Source of the DNA: SHZT01 sp945889655
GTDB taxonomy: Bacteria; Gemmatimonadota; Gemmatimonadetes; Gemmatimonadales; GWC2-71-9
DNA: 7,193 nucleotides
NCBI GenBank assembly: GCA_945889655.1
Contig: CAMDCH010000135.1
Location: forward strand, 1 to 7,193
Reading direction: 5' to 3'
Below the pieces are notes generated by a model, which was not told the origin of the DNA, made no database searches, and saw only the letters and a program-made list of their open reading frames with translations. Below are positions 1-5,560 of this stretch, one piece after another (within the stretch, counting starts at the first letter, position 1; the number at the start of each line of letters is the position of its first letter). The position numbers and the translations under genes were made by a program.

Positions 1-494
1 TATGATCGAGGCCGCTGGCCAGTTGGTGGCGTTGTGGGCGTGGGCCCAAGGGCAACGAGGTCGTCCTCGCTTAGTCCGCACTAGCGCGGAGTTCAGCAGC
101 CCCGTCGGGCCCACCGAGTCTTGCCTCTTGCTGCGAGCACAGGTGCGGCGAAAGCGACACCTCCACTTTGCCACGATCCAGCTTCGGGTAACGGGCGCGC
201 AAGTCGGCACGGTGGAGGCGGTGCTCGCCGTTCTGCCTTGCGCCTGACGAGCGATTGAAGTTGCCGAGCGCGTATCCTTCGTGAAGCTGCCGCTCGCGCC
301 GCCTGAGAATGTCCTGCGGCCTTTGATGCACCAGACAGCCAACGGCTGATCTACAACATGAAGGACTCTACGAGTTCCTGGGACCTGAGCGACACGTCGA
401 CCCTACGAAGGCCGCCGACTGGGTCAGATTCGCCCTGGGTGAGACAGCCGCGACCTACTGGACGCGAAGGAGAACCGCCTCCTCGCTGGCCGCT
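1..494. other. Region without an assignable gene; possible decayed coding remnants
   Basis: No reading frame here gives a protein I recognise. Two plus-strand snippets look coding-like. One, at 248-349, ends in PLMHQTANG and a TGA, with an in-frame stop just before it. The other opens at about 327 in a different frame, includes EGLYEFLGPERHVDPTKAAD near 360-419, and runs on antisense into the dipeptidase gene without an obvious start codon. Reading one into the other needs a frame change near 330-360, so an old frameshifted gene end is possible. The open frame on the minus strand (331-71) has an Arg/His-rich composition with no visible domain. I assign no function. Nothing downstream of the dipeptidase stop resembles a classical terminator with a T-run. 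Confidence 0.4.
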
Positions 495-1859
495 CTATCC
501 CTGCCCCATCAGCTGGAAGAATCTCCCGAAGACACGAATACCCTTGTAGAACTGTTCGACCGCGATTTTTTCGTTCGGCGCGTGCAGCCGGTCATCCGGC
601 AACCCGATGCCCGCGAGCACCACTGGCGCACCCTTCTTCCCCAGCGCCGGAACCACCGGGATCGATCCGCCCGATCTCGTCGCCACCGCTCCCCGCCCTT
701 CCACTTCCTTGAACGCCTTGTCGATCAGGTGGAACGGCTTCGAATCGATATCGACCACGACGGGATCCGCGCCGTGCAGAAAGCGCACGGTCACGTCCGC
801 GTACTTCGGCGCGAGTGACTTGACCGCCTTAAGCAGCTGCTTCTGTACGACTTTTTCCTTCTGGTTCGGCACCAGGCGCAGGCTGATCTTGGCGGTCGCC
901 ACCGCGGGGATCACCGTCTTCGCGCCTTCACCCGTGAACCCGCCCATGATCCCATGGATCTCGAAGGTCGGCAGCGCCCAGGTCCGCTCGAAGACCGAGA
1001 ATTTCTTCAGCCCGGTCAGCGCCCTGGCCTGGACCTCGTCCTTCAGGAACTTGCGCTCGCTGAACGGCAGCTTCTTCCATCCGTCCAGCTCCTTCTTGCT
1101 GGGACCCCTGACGGCGGAGTAGAGACCCGGAATCTGGATCTTGCCGTCCGGGGTCTTGAGCCGGGAGAGCAGCTCCACCAGTGCTGTGTGCGCATTGGGT
1201 GCCACGCCCCCATACAACCCCGAATGCAGGTCCGTCTTCGAGGTGCGAACCGAGATCTCCGCGTAGCACAGGCCACGCAGGCCCGTTTCAATCGCCGGCC
1301 ACCGGGGCGCGTAGTAGGCGGTGTCCGCCACGAGCACCGCGTCCGCCGTGGTGCGATCCGGCTCGCGGTTCAGTAACTGAAAGAGCAGCGCGCTACCGGA
1401 TTCTTCCTGGCCTTCGATCAGGAACCGGATGTTCACCGGGGGTTTCCCGCCGCGGTTGACCGACTCGAACGCCTTGATCGCGGCAAAGACCTGGCCCTTG
1501 TCGTCCGTAGCGCCGCGCGCGTACAGGTTGCCGTTCCGCACCTCGGGTTCGAACGGCGGCGTGGTCCACTCGTTCAGCGGATCGGGCGGTTGCACGTCAT
1601 AGTGCCCGTACACCAGTACCGTCGGCTTGCCGGGGACTTCGGGACCCTCGGCCCAGACGATCGGGTGCGTTTCACTCGCCAACAGCTCGACTTTCGGGCA
1701 TCCCAGCCGACGCAGGTGATCCCTCACCCACTCCGCTGCCTTGCGGCAGTCGCCCGCGTGGGTGGGGTCGGTCGAAATGCTGGGAATCCTGAGAAACGCC
1801 TTCAGCTCCTCGAGAAACCTGGAGCCTTCGCCGAGCACGAACGGATCAATGGTGGACAT
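495..1859 (-). CDS. M20 family metallodipeptidase (CNDP/PepV-like)
   Basis: A 454-residue cytosolic dipeptidase of the M20 dizinc family, predicted to hydrolyse short peptides. No signal peptide is visible. The metal-site motifs appear in the expected order: GHYDVQPP (His86, Asp88), RGATDDKG (bridging Asp119), GQEESGS (catalytic Glu152, metal ligand Glu153), VADT (Asp179) and DDRLHAPNE (His426). The lid/dimerisation domain covers roughly residues 195-310 and includes TDLHSGLYGG (His212), the family's substrate-contacting histidine region. SGGSIPVVPAL (397-407) is the usual substrate-carboxylate loop. Length is normal and all ligands are present, so the enzyme looks active. The ATG at 1859 gives the expected N-terminus (FLRIPSIST at 22-30). 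There is no Shine-Dalgarno sequence, only a TATATTTG box six bases upstream, which suggests a leaderless message. It is divergent from the lipoprotein gene. The exact peptide specificity cannot be read from sequence. Confidence 0.95.
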   Translation of the reverse strand: MSTIDPFVLGEGSRFLEELKAFLRIPSISTDPTHAGDCRKAAEWVRDHLRRLGCPKVELLASETHPIVWAEGPEVPGKPTVLVYGHYDVQPPDPLNEWTTPPFEPEVRNGNLYARGATDDKGQVFAAIKAFESVNRGGKPPVNIRFLIEGQEESGSALLFQLLNREPDRTTADAVLVADTAYYAPRWPAIETGLRGLCYAEISVRTSKTDLHSGLYGGVAPNAHTALVELLSRLKTPDGKIQIPGLYSAVRGPSKKELDGWKKLPFSERKFLKDEVQARALTGLKKFSVFERTWALPTFEIHGIMGGFTGEGAKTVIPAVATAKISLRLVPNQKEKVVQKQLLKAVKSLAPKYADVTVRFLHGADPVVVDIDSKPFHLIDKAFKEVEGRGAVATRSGGSIPVVPALGKKGAPVVLAGIGLPDDRLHAPNEKIAVEQFYKGIRVFGRFFQLMGQG

Positions 1860-1863
1860 GGGT

Positions 1864-1871
1864 CAAATATA
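1864..1871 (-). promoter_or_regulatory. Candidate promoter box (TATATTTG) of the dipeptidase gene
   Basis: Read on the minus strand, TATATTTG lies so that its TATATT hexamer ends six bases before the ATG of the dipeptidase. It stands out in GC-rich DNA. It fits a -10 element, and exactly fits the TAnnTTTG consensus described for Bacteroidetes primary sigma factors. At this distance transcription would start at or next to the A of the start codon, giving a leaderless mRNA. No good -35 hexamer is seen 16-18 bases upstream. Confidence 0.45.
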
Positions 1872-1927
1872 CCCGCGGCACCGGAGGGCCATCGGGGGGT
1901 AGATCAGTCCAAAGGAGATTACGAAGA

Positions 1928-2248
1928 ATGCGCAGATCACTATTGGGGGGTCTCGGCCTCGCCGCCTTCGTGGCGTGCGCGCCACATCCCCGCCCCGTCC
2001 AGCGTGCAATTGCCCCCGAAATTGTCTATGTCCGTCGCGCCCCCCCGGCCGCCCGGGTCGAGATTCTCAGCCCCAGGCCCGGCCGTGGTTACGCGTGGGT
2101 CAGTGGAAACTGGCGCTGGGACCGTGACGGATACTTCTGGACGCAGGGCAGGTGGGAACGCAGTCCAAGCGGCCGGTCCCTCTGGGTGCAGGGCAACTGG
2201 CAACGGGGAGATCGCGGCTGGTATTGGACCCCCGGCCACTGGCGGTGA
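1928..2248 (+). CDS. Small lipoprotein with YxWxxGxW-type aromatic repeats
   Basis: A 106-residue putative envelope lipoprotein. The N-terminus MRRSLLGGLGLAAFVAC has two arginines, a hydrophobic core and a lipobox-like FVAC with Cys17 as the lipidated residue. Phe at -3 is less usual. The C-terminal half carries four aromatic repeats: YAWVSGNW (55-62), YFWTQGRW (69-76), SLWVQGNW (84-91) and WYWTPGHW (98-105), spaced 14-15 residues. This matches the YXWGXW/WXXGXW repeat family found in small secreted proteins; its molecular role is unknown. A strong Shine-Dalgarno, AAAGGAG at 1911-1917, sits ten bases before the ATG and fixes the start. The gene is single, divergent from the dipeptidase and convergent with the ammonium transporter gene. 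A heptamer repeat begins six bases after the stop. Confidence 0.82.
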   Translation: MRRSLLGGLGLAAFVACAPHPRPVQRAIAPEIVYVRRAPPAARVEILSPRPGRGYAWVSGNWRWDRDGYFWTQGRWERSPSGRSLWVQGNWQRGDRGWYWTPGHWR

Positions 2249-2253
2249 CGAAG

Positions 2254-2293
2254 GTGCGAGGTGCGAGGTGCGAGGTGCGAGGTGCGGTGCGAG
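2254..2293 (+). repeat. Heptanucleotide tandem repeat (GTGCGAG)n
   Basis: Four perfect head-to-tail copies of GTGCGAG occupy 2254-2281, then a shortened GTGCG (2282-2286) and a fifth full copy (2287-2293). The unit length of seven would shift the reading frame every copy and the array lies just after the lipoprotein stop, so it is intergenic rather than coding. It differs by one base from the array at 6188-6260 when that one is read on the minus strand (GTGCGTG). It resembles the short heptamer repeat class (STRR) described in cyanobacteria. Confidence 0.9.
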
Positions 2294-2318
2294 GTTCCTG
2301 AAACTTGAGTCCATCTGT

Positions 2319-2332
2319 GGGACGCAAGTCCC
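2319..2332. repeat. Small hairpin GGGAC-GCAA-GTCCC
   Basis: A perfect five-base inverted repeat encloses GCAA, which in plus-strand RNA would be a GNRA-type tetraloop. It is adjacent to the two larger hairpins at 2333-2356 and 2395-2414, which have the same GCAA loop. The three may be related palindromes. The short stem makes it weak on its own. Confidence 0.5.
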
Positions 2333-2356
2333 AACCCCGGGCGCAAGCCCGGGGTT
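2333..2356. terminator. Hairpin of the distal 60-bp copy, possible terminator
   Basis: CCCCGGGC and GCCCGGGG flank a four-base GCAA loop, and an outer AA/TT pair extends the stem to ten perfect base pairs. It is the second hairpin met by transcripts leaving amt, and the last large one met by transcripts from the lipoprotein gene before the duplicated copy. There is no T-run on either side, so it may act as an mRNA 3'-end stabiliser or a REP-like palindrome instead of an intrinsic terminator. Confidence 0.5.
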
Positions 2357-2454
2357 CAAGCAACGCAGGGCGTAGACGCTTGGGTTAGCTCAGGCCCCGG
2401 GCGCAAGCCCGGGGTTCAAGCAACGCAGGGCGTGGATGCTTGGGTTAGCTCAGA
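2335..2454. repeat. 60-bp tandem direct duplication carrying hairpins
   Basis: Bases 2335-2394 and 2395-2454 are two adjacent copies of the same 60-base unit. They differ at three positions (2374/2434, 2377/2437 and 2394/2454). Each copy starts with a strong palindrome and ends in GGGTTAGCTCAG. The last five bases of the second copy overlap the stop codon and last sense codon of the amt gene, so the duplicated unit is essentially the downstream flank of amt. The high identity suggests a recent duplication or active homogenisation. Confidence 0.95.
2395..2414. terminator. Hairpin of the amt-proximal 60-bp copy, possible terminator
   Basis: This is a perfect eight-base stem, CCCCGGGC/GCCCGGGG, with a GCAA loop on the plus strand (TTGC on the minus). 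It begins about 35 bases beyond the amt stop codon in the direction of amt transcription. It sits between two convergent genes and could end transcription from either side. No U-tract follows on either strand, so the terminator role is an inference from position and stem strength only. Confidence 0.5.
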
Positions 2455-3775
2455 CCGAAACTGGCTCAGCTCTCGGAGCCGCCGCGACCTCGGCCGAAAC
2501 GATCACGCTGTCACCAAGCGCGGCACCCGGCAGGCTGCCCAGGTCACCGCCGAAATACGCCTCTTCGCCGTGCTCGGAGAGATCGAGGCCGCTAAGCTCC
2601 TCGGCCACGGTCGCCCGTACGCCAATCACGAGATCGATCAGCTTGATGAGGCCGAAGGTGCCCACGCCGGCGAAGGCCGCGGCGACGACGATCGCCAGTG
2701 CCTGCACCCAGAGCTGGTGGAGATTGCCTGCCAGCACGCCGTCGGCCCCCGCGGGATTCCACACCTGGGCCGCTAACACACCGGTCAGGAGGGCGCCGGT
2801 TATACCCGCCAGCCCGTGGCAGGAGAAAACGTCCAGTGAATCGTCCAGCTTGCTCTTCGACCGGAGCTGCATCGCGCCGTAGCTCACGAGCGGGCAGAAG
2901 GCGCCGATCGCGATGGCCGCGGCCGGTCCCACGAATCCCGCCGCTGGCGTGATGCCGACCAGGCCCACCACCGCGCCGGTCGCCGCGCCCACGGCGGTCA
3001 CCTTCCCCGTCCGCTTGAGGTCGAGCAGCGCCCAGACCACGAGGGCGGTGGCGGCGGCCGTGTTGGTATTGGTGAAGGCGAGCGCCGCGATGCCGTTGGC
3101 GGCGAGCGCCGAGCCCGCGTTGAAGCCGAACCATCCGAACCAGAGGAGGCCCGCGCCCAGGATCACCAGCGGCACGTTGTGCGGCACGATCGCGGTCCGC
3201 CCGTAGTCCTTGCGCTGGCCCAGCGTGAGCGCGGCCACCAGCGCCGAGACGCCGGCGCTGATGTGCACTACCGTTCCACCGGCGAAATCGAGGGCGCCCT
3301 GCGCGGCGAGCCAGCCGCCCTGCGCCCACACCCACCGGCATAGTGGATCGTAGATCAGTGTAGCCCAGAGCAGGATGAACACTGCGTAGGCCTTGAAACG
3401 CATCCGCTCCACGATCGCGCCGGAAATGAGCGCCGGCGTGATGATCGCGAACATTCCCTGGAACATTGCGTGCGCCTGCTGCGGGATCGTCGAGCCGTAG
3501 ACCGCGTGCGGCTCGAGCCCCACGCCGCGCAGACCGATCCAGGACAGGCCGCCAATCAGCCAGCTTCCCGGCGCGAACGCAAAGGAGTAGCCCACCAGCA
3601 CCCACTGGAGCCCCACTAGGCCCAGTGCCACCACGCTCATCATCATCGTGTTGAGGGCGCTCTTCGGGCGGACCAAGCCGCCGTAGAAAAACGCAAGGCC
3701 GATCGTCATCAGGAGGACGAGGGCGCTCGACAGGAGCACCCAGGCCGTATCGCCCGCGTTGATCGCCGTCGTCAT
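2450..3775 (-). CDS. amt: Ammonium transporter, Amt/AmtB family
   Basis: A 441-residue inner-membrane channel that conducts ammonium/ammonia into the cell. It has about eleven hydrophobic segments, starting with one at roughly 11-31 (no separate signal peptide is evident). The family signature DFAGGTVVHISAG (163-175) includes the conserved Asp163 and the first pore histidine, His171; the second is His320 in SCHGLAG. The cytoplasmic C-terminal motif GLDLSEHGEEAY (396-407) is the region that contacts PII in AmtB and is intact. About 34 residues follow it, ending PRAEPVSV, a somewhat longer low-complexity tail than in E. coli AmtB. The start codon overlaps the PII stop by ATGA, indicating translational coupling within one operon. 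Transcription probably comes from the sigma-54-like site upstream of the PII gene. The downstream flank is a duplicated hairpin unit. Confidence 0.97.
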   Translation of the reverse strand: MTTAINAGDTAWVLLSSALVLLMTIGLAFFYGGLVRPKSALNTMMMSVVALGLVGLQWVLVGYSFAFAPGSWLIGGLSWIGLRGVGLEPHAVYGSTIPQQAHAMFQGMFAIITPALISGAIVERMRFKAYAVFILLWATLIYDPLCRWVWAQGGWLAAQGALDFAGGTVVHISAGVSALVAALTLGQRKDYGRTAIVPHNVPLVILGAGLLWFGWFGFNAGSALAANGIAALAFTNTNTAAATALVVWALLDLKRTGKVTAVGAATGAVVGLVGITPAAGFVGPAAAIAIGAFCPLVSYGAMQLRSKSKLDDSLDVFSCHGLAGITGALLTGVLAAQVWNPAGADGVLAGNLHQLWVQALAIVVAAAFAGVGTFGLIKLIDLVIGVRATVAEELSGLDLSEHGEEAYFGGDLGSLPGAALGDSVIVSAEVAAAPRAEPVSV

Positions 3776-4176
3776 GCAGCCCCCGAGTGCGAGGCCACGT
3801 CGATGGCGGCCTTTTGCACCTTGTCAGCGTTCACCGCGGTGAGCGCGGCATTGTCGTGTTCGCCGGTCCGGATCCGGATCACCTGCTCGAGCGGCTGTAC
3901 GAAGATCTTGCCGTCCCCCACTTCGCCGGTCCGCGCCGACGACAGGATCGCATCGATCGTCGGCTGCACGAACGGTTCGGAGACCGCCATCTCGATCTTC
4001 ACCTTCTCGTGGAACTCCATGACCACGGTGGTGCCCCGGTATTGCCCCAGCACTTCCTGTTCGCCGCCGTGCCCCGAAACCCTGGACAGGGTGATGCCCG
4101 TGACACCCGCCCGGTATAGCGCCGCCTTGACCTCGGGCAGCCGCTCCGGCCGGACGATGGTGCTGATCAGTTTCAT
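3772..4176 (-). CDS. PII family nitrogen regulatory protein (GlnB/GlnK-like)
   Basis: A 134-residue PII trimer subunit expected to bind ATP/ADP and 2-oxoglutarate and to gate the neighbouring ammonium transporter. It aligns without gaps with E. coli GlnB from residue 1 to about 112. ATP-site elements are present: TGEVGDGKIF (83-92, Lys90) and VIRIRTGE (99-106, Arg101 and Arg103). The T-loop YRG (46-48) and Lys58 are kept, but position 51, the uridylylated or adenylylated tyrosine of many PII proteins, is valine (YRGTTVV). Position 39, a conserved glutamine that helps coordinate Mg in the 2-oxoglutarate complex, is glutamate, with a glutamine next to it at 40. A tail of about 22 residues extends past the usual 112. 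TAGGAG (4187-4192) lies ten bases before the ATG. It overlaps amt by four bases, so it is a GlnK-type gene by context. Confidence 0.95.
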   Translation of the reverse strand: MKLISTIVRPERLPEVKAALYRAGVTGITLSRVSGHGGEQEVLGQYRGTTVVMEFHEKVKIEMAVSEPFVQPTIDAILSSARTGEVGDGKIFVQPLEQVIRIRTGEHDNAALTAVNADKVQKAAIDVASHSGAA

Positions 4177-4244
4177 TGCGAGGGGACTCCTACGACGAAT
4201 GTCTTACGAAGTGTGCACATCGTGCGCTCAACAGCTGGCACAAG

Positions 4245-4260
4245 TGCAGCTTCCGGGCCA
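4245..4260 (-). promoter_or_regulatory. Candidate sigma-54 (-24/-12) promoter of the PII-amt operon
   Basis: On the minus strand TGGCCCGGAAGCTGCA matches the consensus TGGCACR-N4-TTGCW at all but two positions. The near-invariant GG (4259-4258) and GC (4247-4246) are at the correct spacing. Transcription would begin near 4234, giving a leader of about 58 bases before the PII start. Sigma-54 control with an NtrC-type activator is the classical arrangement for glnK-amtB. No promoter activity has been shown here. Confidence 0.5.
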
Positions 4261-4286
4261 ATTCCGGCTCAAAAGTGGCCAATTTG

Positions 4287-4313
4287 TGCATTTCATGCAA
4301 GGATCGAGGTGCA
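4287..4313. promoter_or_regulatory. Possible activator-binding palindromes upstream of the -24/-12 site
   Basis: A perfect TGCAT-TTC-ATGCA palindrome (4287-4299) overlaps a second TGCA-flanked element (4296-4313). Read on the minus strand, the second element begins TGCACC and ends TTGCA, like a loosely spaced NtrC site (TGCACCA-N3-TGGTGCA). It lies about 55-80 bases upstream of the inferred PII transcription start. The match is imperfect and one base too long, so this is only a candidate. It could equally serve the divergent exporter gene. Confidence 0.25.
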
Positions 4314-4349
4314 CGGTTGCGGCTCGGCGGGATCGTTTCCAGGCCCGCT

Positions 4350-4355
4350 TAGATT
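4350..4355 (+). promoter_or_regulatory. Candidate -10 box (TAGATT) of the exporter-tag operon
   Basis: TAGATT ends eight bases before the exporter ATG in otherwise GC-rich sequence, and no Shine-Dalgarno sequence is present between it and the start. As with the dipeptidase gene, this spacing predicts a leaderless or nearly leaderless transcript. No clear -35 element is seen. Confidence 0.3.
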
Positions 4356-4363
4356 CCGGGTCC

Positions 4364-5560
4364 ATGTCGTCCAGCCGCTCGCGCTTCGGCGTCCTCTTCC
4401 TCACGGTCTTCATCGACCTGGCCGGCTTCGGCATCATCCTGCCGATCCTGCCCTACTACGCCCAGACGCTCGGGGCCGGCGGCCTCGGCTTCGGCGCGCT
4501 GGTCGGCATCTACTCGTTCATGCAGTTCATCGCGACCCAGGTCCTCGGCCGCCTCTCCGACCGGGTCGGGCGCCGGCCGGTGCTCCTCGTGACCATCTTC
4601 GTGAGCGCGGCGGGCTACGCGATGTTCGGACTGGCGGGGTCCTACCCGCTCCTCTTCATCGCGCGGATGATCTCCGGCTTCTCCGGCGGCAACATCTCGG
4701 TGGCGCAGGCCTACATCGCGGACGTCACGAGCCGCGCCGAACGCTCCCGCGGCATGGGCGCGGTCGGCGCAGCCTTCGGGCTGGGATTCATCGTCGGCCC
4801 GGCCATCGGGAGCCTCGCAGGCGCCCGCTACGCGGCCTGGATCGCGATGGGCCTCTGCCTGGTCAATTTCATCTCCGCTTATTTCATTCTCCCGGAATCG
4901 CTCCCGCTCGACCGGAGATCGCACCGGCCGCTTCTCGACTTCAGCCACCTCCGCGCCGCCATGGCCAGCCGGCGCCTGCGCGGCGTGATGCTCTTCTTCG
5001 GGATGATGCCGGTCGCCTTCGCGGGCTACACGGTGGCGCTGCCCCTGTACGCGGGCGTCACCTTCAACTGGCACGAGAAGGAGCTGGGCGGGTTCTTCAC
5101 CATCGTGGGCTTCATGGCGGCTCTGGTGCAGGGCTACCTGTTCGGCCGGATCGCCCGCCACGTCTCCGACCGCACCCTGGTCATCGTCGGGACGCTCGGC
5201 ATGGCCCTCTCCATCGGCGCGGTGCCGTTCCTGGGCACCACGGCGGCACTCTACGCCTGGACGGCGGTGCTCGCCTTCTCCAACAGCGTGGCATCCCCGG
5301 CTGCCACCGGCCTCGTGTCCAAGCTCTCGGGAGCGGCCGAACAGGGAACCATGCTGGGCGCCGCGCAGGCATTCGCGGCGCTGGGCCGGTTCACCGGTCC
5401 CCTGGTCATCGGCCGGCTGTACGATCGCTCGGGCTCCCACGCGGCCTTTGTCGCCTCCGCCGCGTGCATGATGCTCGCCCTCGGCGCCGCGCTGACCGTT
5501 CCCGCGGGTGCCCTCCCCCCGGTCACGGGAGAAACCGAGATCCCCGTGGTCGAACCATGA
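4364..5560 (+). CDS. Major facilitator superfamily exporter, DHA1/TetA-like
   Basis: A 398-residue inner-membrane proton-coupled exporter with about twelve hydrophobic segments. Family motifs are clear. FIDLAGFGIILPILPYY (16-32) is the TM1 motif with an acidic residue. GRLSDRVGRRPVLL (62-75) is motif A between TM2 and TM3, with Asp66. RMISGFSGGN with AYIADVTS (101-123) is motif B and its extension, and GLGFIVGPAIGSLAG (139-153) is the antiporter motif C. The order and wording resemble TetA and related drug:H+ antiporters, but the substrate cannot be told from sequence. The ATG at 4364 is chosen because the frame open upstream is antisense to the PII gene and lacks membrane character. It overlaps the glycosylase gene by ATGA and is its operon partner. 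It is divergent from the PII gene across about 190 bases. Confidence 0.93.
   Translation: MSSSRSRFGVLFLTVFIDLAGFGIILPILPYYAQTLGAGGLGFGALVGIYSFMQFIATQVLGRLSDRVGRRPVLLVTIFVSAAGYAMFGLAGSYPLLFIARMISGFSGGNISVAQAYIADVTSRAERSRGMGAVGAAFGLGFIVGPAIGSLAGARYAAWIAMGLCLVNFISAYFILPESLPLDRRSHRPLLDFSHLRAAMASRRLRGVMLFFGMMPVAFAGYTVALPLYAGVTFNWHEKELGGFFTIVGFMAALVQGYLFGRIARHVSDRTLVIVGTLGMALSIGAVPFLGTTAALYAWTAVLAFSNSVASPAATGLVSKLSGAAEQGTMLGAAQAFAALGRFTGPLVIGRLYDRSGSHAAFVASAACMMLALGAALTVPAGALPPVTGETEIPVVEP

Noticed and set aside
2380..2430. tRNA-like words (GGTTAGCTCAG and GGTTCAAGC) around the 60-bp repeat
   Set aside because: The D-stem lacks its pairing partner, the bases flanking TTCAAGC do not form a T stem, and no acceptor stem can be drawn. 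The resemblance is to short box motifs only.
2335..2454. CRISPR array
   Set aside because: There are only two copies, directly abutting with no spacer between them; the unit is a tandem duplication.
2592..3605. Second minus-strand frame (337 residues) inside the amt gene
   Set aside because: It is a Gly/Arg-rich shifted reading of the transporter sequence, with no protein-like features.
3803..4363. N-terminal extension of the exporter frame by 187 residues
   Set aside because: The extension is antisense to the PII gene and the intergenic promoter region. TM1 and the family's usual start correspond to the ATG at 4364.
4349..5440. Long minus-strand open frame (363 residues) opposite the exporter gene
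   Set aside because: Its product is rich in Arg, Glu, His and Ala without any domain, and it lies exactly antisense to a clear 12-segment transporter; it is a by-product of GC-rich codon use.
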